A stretch of 64,000 nucleotides of DNA, taken from NCBI GenBank assembly GCA_009746045.1, contig RPFO01000310.1:1312234-1376233 (forward strand), read 5' to 3'. Each line of letters opens with the position of its first letter. Position 1 is the stretch's first letter. The position numbers were made by a program, and so were the translations under genes. Source of the DNA: Mesostigma viride (taxonomy: Eukaryota; Streptophyta; Mesostigmatophyceae; Mesostigmatales; Mesostigmataceae). The notes under the pieces are model-generated. The model did no database searches. It saw only the letters and a program-made list of their open reading frames with translations, and was not told where the DNA came from. Shown here piece after piece: positions 11,740 to 22,195 of this stretch.

Positions 11740-13288
11740 TACCAATTATTACAAGGGCTAATCGATAGCCCGCAGGGGGCGTCCACATCTTGTGGTTGAT
11801 CATCAGGTCCCCGCCCCTCCAGTACACCTTGGCCCTTCTGGGGATCCTGCGTGTGGCGGAGGTATTCCTCATTCCGGCCACAGGTCGCGTCGCTGCTGCC
11901 ATGCTGAGCCAGGGGTTGCAGGTGACTCGTCGTCCAGCGTCCAGGTGAGGTCATGCAACCTCTTGCGACGAGAAAGGAACCCGGCTGCTTGTCCTCAGGG
12001 GAGGGGAAGAAGGTGAGCAGGACTCCAGTGGGGGAGCCGCCTTGTGCCGTGTCAGAGTGGGGAACTGGCGGTGGCACCCACGCAGTTCTACGTCATCTAC
12101 CAGGCCCATGTGAGGGAAAGAAGCCTGGTCCTCGAGCTCGTCGGCAAGAGTGGTTGTCGTGTTCCCTGGCTTCTGGGGGAAAATTATGACGCAGCACCAC
12201 TCTGCACTCACGGAGAGCGCCGTCGGTGGCCTCCCGTTGTTTTGCCTGGCGGAGGTCTTCCAGCTCCTGGAGTTTCATGGCGATGGCGTCAGTGGTCGAG
12301 CCGGTCGCTGACCGCAGCAGGTCCGCGTAGGAGTTCGGCGAGAGGCTACCATCTGCCGGCCGGGTGGCCGGGCTGGGCTGCGATGGTGGCCGTCTAGCTG
12401 TGCTGCAATCGCCGCGACCTGCGCGGCCAGGGCGTCTGTTTTGGCGGTGATGGCTTCGAGCAGTCTCGACGACTAACGAGCAGGTCGCACTTGCCCTCCA
12501 CCTGATTTAGGCGAGAGACGACGGTGCAACCTCAGATGCCTGCGCTGCGGTCTGCAGCGCCGTGAACTGAGGTTGGAGCTTGTGGGCGACCTTCATTCCA
12601 TATGGGAGCGGAGACCCGGCCCTCCACCGTGTTGAGCGTCGTGTTCAGAGAGGTCAGCATCTCGGCTGGCGGCCAGGGCGCGTGCTCCTCCAACACTGCG
12701 CGGATGTCGTCCTTGCAGAGGGAGGGAGCCGGGTTGGCTGCATGCAGGCGGCCGGGGTGGCTGCCGGTGTGGCTGCAGGCGCAGGGGCTGGTAACTTGTG
12801 GAGTGCATGCCTCAAACAGGGCGCGTTCGTTGTGCTGGAAGAAGCTGGCCAGGATAATCAGGCGTCGGTACGTCTCCGATAGATTGAGGAGCCACTCCAG
12901 GTGCATGGCGCAGGTTGTCGTAATCATAAGTTTGGCCCTCGAGCAAAACAAGCTTGTGGTTCTCTGCGAGCTAAACTGCAGGACCTGGGCACAGTCCTTC
13001 TTCGGCAGGATAAGCCAGCTGAGAAAGGAAAAACTGTCATCACTGGGATAGAAGTTCCAAAGCTACCCCCATCTTTTGGCAAGGCGAATTAGTTGTGTGT
13101 AAACATGGCGTAGTATTTCTTGGCAAGATTTCTCTCCAGGGCTCAGGCGAGGCGCTTGCGTGGCGCCTGGTTTGGCAGGTAAGCCAGGCGGCTTAGCAAT
13201 GCATGGCAAGGGCGAGAGGGTTGGGCTGGGAGCTGGGAAGCTTTTCCAGCTCCTTTCGTAGACGTCGTTTAGCTTTCGGAGTCGTCAT
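11740..13288 (-). pseudogene. LINE ORF1 (L1-like), minus-strand degenerate copy
   Basis: The minus-strand ATG at 13288 opens MTTPKAKRRLRKELEKLPSS. Farther along are an Ala/Gln-rich helical part (KLQELEDLRQAKQREA), an RRM-like ECRVVLRHNFPPEA, then VLLTFFPSPEDKQ and finally AKVYWRGGDLMINHK. These correspond in order to the plus-strand copy at 6069-7450 (NVIVKHF, WLLTFKYMADK, VYWRGVDVIHVD), which supports a C-terminal L1-ORF1-type domain. Stops and frame changes are frequent. The upstream leader at about 13430-13470 matches the leader at 5945. Confidence 0.6.
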
Positions 13289-13470
13289 AGCCTAAATCTA
13301 ATTGTCACATGCGTAACTGTGTCACATGCGTAACAAGTTTCAGCCGTAACTGATTATACTGGCGGTTGCGTCTTAGAAAGGCGCATCGAATGCAAGTAAT
13401 CTGACTGAATTTAAGGCTCAGACGCAAAAGTTCTGAGCTCCGCCGTCAGCCAGGTCGCCGTCAGCCCTAG

Positions 13471-13645
13471 CTACTAATTAATAAAAAATCAAACACGCAC
13501 TCACGCCGGGGAGTCACGGAGCACAATAATACAGAGTTAGAAAGGGCTTTTCATCCCTGAATGTTGCACACTGGGAAGGGGGCAGAGACACCCGCCGGGT
13601 CTTCGGCCTCATGCCCGGAGGCAAGCCACAGCTGCAATCTAAACT
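13471..13645 (+). repeat. Dispersed repeat Y, copy 2
   Basis: This is a direct repeat of 10672-10855 (shared 'ggggagtcacggagcac', 'agggcttttcatcc' versus 'agtgcttttaatcc', 'gccacagc'). It abuts the 5' leader of the minus-strand ORF1 unit. Confidence 0.5.
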
Positions 13646-13861
13646 ATAGGTAGCCATGGCTCAGCCATGCATAATCATCTTCCACCCCATGCCCGCACCT
13701 TAGCTGCTGGAATACATGGTGGTGCAGATGCACTTGTGCAGCACCCAGAGTCTAAGGTGGGAGTTTACACCCACCACCTGCAGGCAGGTTGTAGCTCGAA
13801 GAATGTATTAAAAATCATATATATGCCCCTCAGGACCTTTCAAAAACACGTGCATATATAT
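13640..13861 (+). repeat. Dispersed repeat X, partial copy 3
   Basis: It shares 'atcttccaccccatgcc', 'atggtggtgcag' and 'gaatgtattaaaa' with the X copies at 5588 and 7532. It ends in 'gcatatatatacga', the (AT)n stretch into which the first truncated copy of LINE family B is joined. Confidence 0.55.
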
Positions 13862-14822
13862 ACGATGGATTGCTCTTTTCGCGGACCTCAACGCCCAGGG
13901 ACGTGCGTGGCTGTTCTCGCTTTCCTTGCGGAGTGTGGGCTCGGCGTACCTTCGTGCTCTTCCCATGGCCCCCCCATTCGCCTTGGCTCCCAGCCACTAC
14001 TCGGTGGCGCTCCGGCACCAGCTATTTGCCCCGCAGCCTCTTGTTCCGGCCGGGCGGCCTTGTGGTAGCTGTGGGCAGCCGCTGGATCCCACGGGGACTC
14101 ACTACCTTGCCTGCATGGGGGGCCAACAGAATCAGAATTGGTATTTGTATTTGCACACTGTCCTCCTGACGGTGGTGCTCGCCATGATTCGGTCGGTTTT
14201 CCCCCACGCGAACATCCGGTCCGAGGATGCGGATGGCGCTGCCTTCTATTCCCCCAACCACCGGCCTGACATCGTGGTGCTGGACTTTGAGGGGGGTGGC
14301 CGGCATCTGCTTATTGACGTTTCGGTGGCGCGGCCCTTGGCTCTTAGCCACGTGGCTGGGGCCTCCCTCACGGCAGGTTACACGGCGGACCGGGCGGAGC
14401 GGGCCAAGCTCCTGGCCTACGGCGACGTCGGGCACCATCGTGTGGTGCCCTTTGTCCTGGAGGAGTTTGGGGCCATGGGGCCCCTGACCTCCGCCTTCTT
14501 CAAGGAGTGTTGCCGGCTCCGGGAGGACCGGCTGGACCTGGAGGGCCAGCGGGCCCCATGGTCGGCGCGGACCTGGCCGTCATATTGGCGTCAGCGCTTG
14601 TCGGTGGCGCTGACTCGGGCCATGGCTGACATCATGCTCCGCCGTACGCGGGCTGATTTTGCGGTGCAGCAGGGCTATTAGGTTCCTCCCGTTAGGCGTT
14701 TCCATTGGTCTTATCGTAGTATAGAGCTTTGACATGGCTCTGTATATAGGTTTATAGCTGGGCGTTTGCTTTGGTTTGAGTGATTTCACTCTGCTGTAAG
14801 TAATTATATTTTTAATATATAT
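13862..14822 (+). pseudogene. LINE family B, 5'-truncated copy 1 (RLE domain)
   Basis: Only the last part of the polyprotein remains, ending at a stop at 14679-14681. Visible are a CGSC...THYLAC zinc knuckle (C-x2-C-x9-H-x3-C), RPDIVVLD and LLIDVSVARP (the R, PD and following D of a restriction-like endonuclease), PFVLEEFGAMG and WSSYWRQRL-like C-terminal motifs. This domain order is that of RLE-bearing LINEs (R2/CRE/NeSL and algal Dualen/RandI types). The frame is intact from about 13926. The 3' UTR carries TGTAA at 14795-14799 and ends in an (AT)n tail. Confidence 0.75.
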
Positions 14823-16948
14823 ACGGTGGTCCTCCCCACCCATCCTCGAGGCCCACCCCACCCACGCTGTCGTCAAGGTCGACTGCCACAACGCGTTCAA
14901 CAGTCTGTCCCGCGCCAGCATGTTTGCGGCCGTCCTGGAGTCCTTCGAGGACTTGTACGCTTGGACAGCCGTGTGCTACGGCCAGCCCGGCCAACTGGTT
15001 CACATCATGGAGGACGGCACTCGCGGCGGCCTGCTGTCGCGGTCGGGCACCCAGCACGGGGACCCCCTGGGACCCCTGTACTTTGCCGCCCCCCTCCCGG
15101 GTTGCCTCCAAGCGGTCCATGCTGCCCACCCGGCGGTCGCTATTCAGGCCTACTTGGATGATATCTACCTTCTGGGCCCTGTGCCGGACACCACCGCGGC
15201 TCTGCTGGCACTGCAGACCGCGGTGGCCGACATCAACCTCCAGTTGACCCTGGCCAAGTGCGCGGTGTCCTCGCCCCAAGGTGATTGCTCCGGCTTTCCG
15301 CCCCAGCTCTTGGGCCGGGACGAGCGCCTCCATGGGTTGGATGTCCTCGGCGTTCCGGTTGGCGACCCCGCGTTTGTCATCGATGCTCTGCGGGCCGCCC
15401 TCGAGGCACGCACTGAGGTACTGCCCTTGATTGCGCGCCTTCATGATTCGCAAACCAAGGGTCTGCTTCTGTGGTTTTGCGCTCACCCTCGCGTCGTTCA
15501 CTGGCTCCGGGGCGCTCTTCCGGCTCAGGTCCGGCTGGCCGCCGAGGGCCACGACGAACGCATCCAGTCGGCCTTGGCGCAGCTGGTCCCGGGCCCCGAC
15601 CTCCCGCCACATGCTATTCGCATTGCCTCCCTGCCTGCACGGATGGGTGGCTGTGGTCTGACTCGTGCCGCCCGGCTGGCCCCAGCGGCATTTTTGGGCT
15701 CCGTCGCTCAGTCGTGGGCGGAAAGCTGCCGGCTCCTGCCCCTTTTGGCAACGGCAGCGCCTGACCTCCTGGACCCCAGCAGCCCTTTGCCCTTCGTCAC
15801 CGCCATCCAGGAGGCCTATGCTGAGATCCAGCAGGCCTGTTCTCCCGTCCGTGCCGCTCAGGCGGTACAGCGCCACCTCCCTCGCGGCACTCCCTCGGTC
15901 GCCTCCGTTCAATCTCCCGCCGCATTCCCTGCTCGCGTCATCGATAAACACCAGAAAACCTACGCGGGTATTCTGCACACGGCTGATTGGATTGCTCTTT
16001 TCGCGGACCTCAACGCCCAGGGCCGTGCGTGGCTGTTCTCGCTTTCCTTGCGGAGTGTGGGCTCGGCGTACCTTCGTGCTCTTCCCATGGCCCCCCCATT
16101 CGCCTTGGCTCCCAGCCACTACTCGGTGGCGCTCCGGCACCAGCTATTTGCCCCGCAGCCTCTTGTTCCGGCCGGGCGGCCTTGTGGTAGCTGTGGGCAG
16201 CCGCTGGATCCCACGGGGACTCACTACCTTGCCTGCATGGGGGGCCGGCCAACAGAATCAGAATTGGTATTTGTATTTGCACACTGTCCTCCTGACGGTG
16301 GTGCTCGCCATGATTCGGTCGGTTTTCCCCCACGCGAACATCCGGTCCGAGGATGCGGATGGCGCTGCCTTCTATTCCCCCAACCACCGGCCTGACATCG
16401 TGGTGCTGGACTTTGAGGGGGGTGGCCGGCATCTGCTTATTGACGTTTCGGTGGCGCGGCCCTTGGCTCTTAGCCACGTGGCTGGGGCCTCCCTCACGGC
16501 AGGTTACACGGCGGACCGGGCGGAGCGGGCCAAGCTCCTGGCCTACGGCGACGTCGGGCACCATCGTGTGGTGCCCTTTGTCCTGGAGGAGTTTGGGGCC
16601 ATGGGGCCCCTGACCTCCGCCTTCTTCAAGGAGTGCTGCCGGCTCCGGGAGGACCGGCTGGACCTGGAGGGCCAGCGGGCCCCATGGTCGGCGCGGACCT
16701 GGCCGTCATATTGGCGTCAGCGCTTGTCGGTGGCGCTGACTCGGGCCATGGCTGACATCATGCTCCGCCGTACGCGGGCTGATTTTGCGGTGCAGCAGGG
16801 CTATTAGGTTCCTCCCGTTAGGCGTTTCCATTGGTCTTATCGTAGTATAGAGCTTTGACATGGCTCTGTATATAGGTTTATAGCTGGGCGTTTGCTTTGG
16901 TTTGAGTGATTTCACTCTGCTGTAAGTAATTATATTTTTAATATATAT
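14823..16948 (+). pseudogene. LINE family B, copy 2: RT + zinc knuckle + restriction-like endonuclease
   Basis: This is the longest copy of this family. It starts inside RT: VVKVDCHNAFNSLSR (motif A), GTQHGDPLGPLYF (motif B), AYLDDIYLLG (motif C) and LTLAKC (motif D), followed by a thumb/linker, KTYAGILHTADW, the CGSC...H...C knuckle and the RPD...D endonuclease. Relative to copies 1 and 3, an extra GGCC in 16241-16250 breaks the frame just after the knuckle. Downstream the frame reopens to a stop at 16805-16807. The 5' junction is atatatata followed by CGG; the 3' end is again an (AT)n tail. The upstream half of the protein (N-terminal DNA-binding part) is absent from the window. Confidence 0.82.
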
Positions 16949-17455
16949 ATACGGTGGCGCGGCCCTTGGCTCTTAGCCACGTGGCTGGGGCCTCCCTCAC
17001 GGCAGGTTACACGGCGGACCGGGCGGAGCGGGCCAAGCTCCTGGCCTACGGCGACGTCGGGCACCATCGTGTGGTGCCCTTTGTCCTGGAGGAGTTTGGG
17101 GCCATGGGGCCCCTGACCTCCGCCTTCTTCAAGGAGTGTTGCCGGCTCCGGGAGGACCGGCTGGACCTGGAGGGCCAGCGGACCCCATGGTCGGCGCGGA
17201 CCTGGACGTCATATTGGCGTCAGCGCTTGTCGGTGGCGCTGACTCGGGCCATGGCTGACATCATGCTCCGCCGTACGCGGGCTGATTTTGCGGTGCAGCA
17301 GGGCTATTAGGTTCCTCCCGTTATAGGCGTTTCCATTGGTCTTATCGTAGTATAGAGCTTTGACATGGCTCTGTATATAGGTTTATAGCTGGGCGTTTGC
17401 TTTGGTTTGAGTGATTTCACTCTGCTGTAAGTAATTATATTTTTAAAATATATAT
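16949..17455 (+). pseudogene. LINE family B, truncated copy 3
   Basis: The last 118 codons (ARPLALSHVAG to ADFAVQQGY) and 3' UTR are near-identical to copies 1 and 2. It begins directly after atatatata at 'cggtggcgcgg', a sequence native to the element. There is a 2-bp TA insertion after the stop. Ends in an AT tail. Confidence 0.75.
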
Positions 17456-17848
17456 ACGGTGTGGTGCCTTTTGTCCTCAGTGGAGGAGTTTGGGGCCATG
17501 GGGCCCCTGACCTCCGCCTTCTTCAAGGAGTGTTGCCGGCTCCGGGTCGGGAGGACCGGCTGGACCTGGAGGGCCAGAGGGCCCCATGGTCGGCGCGGAC
17601 CTGGACGTCATATTGGCGTCAGCGCTTGTCGGTGGCGCTGACTCGGGCCATGGCTGACATCATGCTCCGCCATACGCGGGCTGATTTTGCGGTGCAGCAG
17701 GGCTATTAGGTTCCTCCCGTTAGGCGTTTCCATGGGTCTTATCGTAGTATAGAGCTTTGACATGGCTCTGTATATAGGTTTATAGCTGGGCGTTTGCTTT
17801 GGTTTGAGTGATTTCACTCTGCTGTAAGTAATTATATTTTTATAATAT
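17456..17848 (+). pseudogene. LINE family B, truncated copy 4
   Basis: The shortest copy, starting at the VVPFVLEEF codons right after an AT run. It has two small insertions relative to its sisters (CAGT-like in 'cctcagtggagg', and 5 bp in 'ccgggtcgggagg') which shift the frame. It is followed by the standard 3' UTR and by the inverted copy. Confidence 0.7.
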
Positions 17849-19160
17849 ATATTCATTGAGAATGATAGATCACGGAGGTGAGATAGGCATGCAACATAAG
17901 GAAAAACCCGATAACTGGGAGAATAACCCTGAAGAAATTAATAGTAATCTGACACAGACATCCAAGGATCACGCCAGCGGCACAAGGTACAACTAACTAT
18001 ACATCACAAAACTACACGCAGCAACAGCGCTGCCGGCCCACCATGCACAGGCCTGGAAGGGATCTAGACCGCATGGGTCGCGACAAAGTCGGCCCGGGTG
18101 CGGCGGAATAACACATCAGCCACGGTGCGAGTGAGGGCGAGGGACAGACGCTGCCGCCAATACGAGGACCACGTGCGGGCCGACCACGGGGCGGTCTGAC
18201 CCTCGAGGTCGAGGCGGTCTTCACGGTGCTGGCAGCACTCGTGGAAAAACTCCGCTGTCTTGGGGCCCATGGCCCCGAACTCCTCAAGGACAAAGGGGAT
18301 GACCCGGTGGGGCCCCACATTGCCGTAGGAGGCAAACTTGTCGCGCTCAGCCACAGCGGCAGCAGCGCCGGCATCCACAGCCGCCCGGAGGATGTGGCGA
18401 CCGGAAAGCGGCCGAGCCACGGAGACATCGATGAGCAGGTGGCAACCCTGCCCGTCGTAGTCAAGCACGGTAATGTCGGGGCGGTGGTTGGGTGAGTAGA
18501 GGGCGGCCCCATCCGCGTCCTCGCACTTGATGGTGGAGTGGGGAAAGACCGACCGAACCATGGCACACACCACCCGGAGGAGAGCGGTATGGAGATAGAG
18601 GAACCAGTTCTGGTTCTGCTGGCCACCCATGCACGCGATGTAGTGCGTCCCAGTAGTATCCAGAGCAAGCCCGCAGCTGCCGCAGGACGCACCCGCCGTG
18701 ATGAGAGGTTGCGGGGCAAAGAGCTGGTGGCGGAGAGCGATGGCGTAAAGGGCCGGAACCAGTGTGAACAAAGGGCTCATGGGGAGGGCGCGCAGGAATG
18801 CGGACCCCACGCTCCCCTCAAGGGAAACGGAGTGAAGCCAAGCCTTCCCCTGATCGTTCAAGCTCGCATGCAGACCCATCCAGTCGGCACAGTGTAGTAT
18901 ACCCGCGTAGGTCTTTTGTTGTTTTTCATGAACGCAGGCAGGGAAGACACTAGGACTGACGACAGTGGACACGCCGGGCGTGCCCCGGGGCAGGCGACGG
19001 TGGACGGCCTGAGCGGGGCGGACGAGGTCGCAAGCCTGCTGGATCCCGAGGTAAGAATCCTGCACAGCCTGCACAAAGGGGAAGGGGGATGGGGTGACCA
19101 AGTCGGGAATGGCGCTGACGGCGCTGGGGACCAACCGGCGGATCTCCGATATATATAGAG
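17849..19160 (-). pseudogene. LINE family B, second subfamily, minus-strand copy with intact RLE frame
   Basis: The minus-strand reading frame from about 19134 to the stop at 18064 is uninterrupted for about 356 codons. It has KTYAGILHCADW, the CGSC...THYIAC knuckle, RPDITVLD...LLIDVSVARP and PFVLEEFGAMG. It starts on the minus strand right after ctatatatat at 'cggagatccg'. The protein differs at many positions from copies 1-4 (for example FFHECCQ versus FFKECCR), so it is a distinct subfamily. The 3' UTR ends 'attctcaatga' plus an AT tail. RT is missing through 5' truncation. Confidence 0.78.
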
Positions 19161-19181
19161 TGAGTGGGCATATATGCGCGG

Positions 19182-19944
19182 GACTGGTTCCTCTATCTCC
19201 ATACCGCTCTCCTCCGGGTGGTGTGTGCCATGGTTCGGTCGGTCTTTCCCCACTCCACCATCAAGTGCGAAGACGCGGATGGGGCCGCCCTCTACTCACC
19301 CAACCACCGCCCCGACATTACCGTGCTTGACTACGACGGGCAGGGTTGCCACCTGCTCATCGATGTCTCCGTGGCTCGGCCGCTTTCCGGTCGCCACATC
19401 CTCCGGGCGGCTGTGGATGCCGGCGCTGCTGCCGCTGTGGCTGAGCGCGACAAGTTTGCCTCCTACGGCAATGTGGGGCCCCACCGGGTCATCCCCTTTG
19501 TCCTTGAGGAGTTCGGGGCCATGGGCCCCAAGACAGCGGAGTTTTTCCACGAGTGCTGCCAGCGCCGTGAAGACCGCCTCGACCTCGAGGGTCAGACCGC
19601 CCCGTGGTCGGCCCGCACGTGGTCCTCGTATTGGCGGCAGCGTCTGTCACTCGCCCTCACTCGCACCGTGGCTGATGTGTTATTCCGCCGCACCCGGGCC
19701 GACTTTGTCGCGACCCATGCGGTCTAGATCCCTTCCAGGCCTGCATGGTGGGCCGGCAGCGCTGTTGCTGCGTGTAGTTTTGTGATGTATAGTTAGTTGT
19801 ACCTTGTGCCGCTGGCGTGATCCTTGGATGTCTGTGTCAGATTACTATTAATTTCTTCAGGGTTATTCTCCCAGTTATCGGGTTTTTCCTTATGTTGCCA
19901 TGCCTATCTCACCTCCGTAATCTATCATTCTCAATGAATATATG
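19182..19944 (+). pseudogene. LINE family B, second subfamily, plus-strand truncated copy with TSD
   Basis: Over about 760 bp this is almost identical to the reverse complement of 17849-18614, with an uninterrupted frame to a stop at about 19727. 'atatatgcgcggg' occurs on both sides (about 19170-19182 and 19937-19949), consistent with a 13-bp target-site duplication. It contains the RPD...D endonuclease core but no zinc knuckle or RT. Confidence 0.75.
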
Positions 19945-20240
19945 CGCGGGGGCCACGTGCTAGGCTAAGCCTAACTAATCTACACTACTGCTATATTCCC
20001 TAGACTGGGCATGTAACACCCAATGTCCCGAGAAGAAACGGCAGTTGAACCCGCATTTACACCATCGGTTTTCTCCGAATATAGTTTAATTAACGTATGC
20101 GGGAAAGATAGGGCTGCTATGCCTTGGCCTGCATGTGGAAGGCTGTCTGCGACACGGGCTGACTAATTCGATCTGTACCAAGGGTTTCATGTTCGCCTGA
20201 ATCCTTGGATGACCCGGTTGTTTATAAGGGTCGGTGGCTA
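19945..20240. other. Repeat remnant plus unassigned sequence
   Basis: 19945-20020 is the reverse complement of 7450-7530. The remainder to 20240 shows no coding or repeat signature that I recognise. Confidence 0.45.
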
Positions 20241-22159
20241 TTAAGGGGACATGACACATCGGAATTTTTTGGCGCCAAAAAATTCGCGCCGGTACCGTCG
20301 GTACCCCCGGACCGTGAAATTGTGGTGCACAATGCGCACACCTCGTGCGGAGGTGGCCATGGCGACGTGTGTTCCGTAAAAATTTGCCTTATCGGCCAGG
20401 CGACAAGCGAAAAATGTACGCCGGTGGTTTTAAACGATGTTCTAGTATGATGTTTCATAGCCAGATATGCACAATTTGAAAAGTCGGTGCCTTTCTTAAT
20501 CCAGATTTGCACGGGGGTCTAATCCGAAAATCTGGCCGCACATATTAATTTAGAATGCGTGCCTGCGACGGTAGAATTTAAGATTTGTGGGTTATATTGA
20601 TGCAGGAAGAAGCGTTTAGTAATGGAAACCGTGAAAACATCCTAAGCGGCTTCGATCTGCGGCCATTTCCCGTCATTTCTGAAATGATATCGTTCAGGCC
20701 TGCGCGATCCGCGGTCAAGCCATCCATGGATGGCTGGCTGTCTCGCGCGCCTGGGTAGGAAATAAAGCCGGCCGTGGTACGTTCATTTGCCGCATGTCAC
20801 CGCCCTGTCGGTTTGCGCTCTAAATGTTCCTGGCATGAAGCTTTGGCGCCGATTCCGGGTGTTCTTGCTATTATTTTGTTCGCCACTAGTTGCAGTTGCG
20901 CTATCTGTTTTCGCAGGTTTCAATGTTTTGCCTTATGCTGCGTATGCCATGCTTCTTAAAGCTAGCAAGAGTTGATCGGGCAGTTTTGTGGCTCTGCTTC
21001 ACTTTCTTTTATGGAGTTTTTCATATGGTAGACATTGTATATTGCGTAGTCAAGGACCCTAGCTGCCTGGGAGCGGCATCAACGTTGCAAGGAGCTGGCG
21101 AGCTCATAAACGCTTGTCTTGGCTCTTCAGCCTGCTGGAAAACAAGGTGTGAAGTTGTAGGGAAGGTGAGCATGTGTTATATAGTTATCTCCTTCCCATA
21201 TGTTTTGCTTCCATTACACATGGCTGGGGCTTCCTAGATGATAAGGATCAGGTGCTTATTATGACATGATATTAAAGGATGGCCCTTTTATTATCCTTTA
21301 GCATCATGACTGGGTGTTAGCTATGAGGTGATTCCCGCAAGTGGTCATGCCTGCTTGCGTAATGATTTTATCGGTGGATGTCTTCTTCAAGCATCTAGCA
21401 TTTGCTTTATGTGCTTCTGCCCAATTTGCAGGGGGCAAGCTTAGGAATGTGCTTATGGTGTCCCTCATGCCACAGTGTACCAAGCATGCAGGGTGGCAGA
21501 TAACATGATGTACTATGGGCAAACTAGGTCAGAATGACCTGTAATTTGGTGGCAAGCTTTATGATACATTTTATTAATTAATTGCACCTGGTTTGCCCCA
21601 GTTAGTGGTTGGCTAGGGTGTAAAAGGGGTGTTGTTTGTGCTCGTAACCCGGATTTTCTGTCATTTTTTTTTTGCATCTTTACACCCATCAACATGAGTA
21701 AACGTGATCAGAATGAGCTCAAACTTTGTGAGAGTGAAATTCCCACCCTAGGCCTAGTATACATGTCATCACTGAAATTTTTGCATGTGTCTACTATTTG
21801 ATTTATTTTTTTAGGACTAAAAAAATACGTGTTTTGGGCTAAACCCCATCAAATAGTCTAAACGTGCTTATTTTGTGGTCCTGAGTAGCCAGAGATATTG
21901 GCAAGAGTGGGGATTTTAGGAAAATATGTGGTTTGGTCACTTTTGGTTTGCCCAGTCTCCTAGGAAAAATTGGCAAAAAATAGCGTCTTTTTCTATTTTT
22001 AGCTCATAACTGGGTCATGCTGGGGGGTAGTACCACCCCCAAGTGGCTGGAATTTTTTTTTTTCACATATTTATGGTTCCCAAGCATAACTGGATTTTTA
22101 TCCCATGCACAGGTCTGTTTTCCAGAAAAGTGCACTTTCAATGTGTCATGTCCCCTTAA
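20241..22159. mobile_element. TTAA-bounded non-autonomous DNA transposon 1
   Basis: A 19-bp sequence ttaaggggacatgacacat at 20241-20259 is repeated exactly, inverted, at 22141-22159. Both outer ends are TTAA, the target duplicated by piggyBac-type transposons. The element is about 1.92 kb. I see no DDE transposase. The only notable frame is a hydrophobic stretch at 20890-21237 (VLWLCFTFFYGVFHMVDIVY), which may be captured or spurious. Interior AT-rich sequence includes simple T runs. The piggyBac assignment rests on TTAA alone. Confidence 0.65.
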
Positions 22160-22195
22160 CTCGCAGTGGTCCGAGAAAATTAATTGTAGGTTTTA

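Noticed and set aside
14812-16140. 442-codon minus-strand frame across LINE B copy 2
   Set aside because: Antisense to a clear RT/RLE coding frame and without recognisable motifs.
20890-21237. 115-codon frame with a hydrophobic stretch in TTAA element 1
   Set aside because: No start context or known family; kept only as a remark, since AT-rich DNA gives hydrophobic residues by chance.
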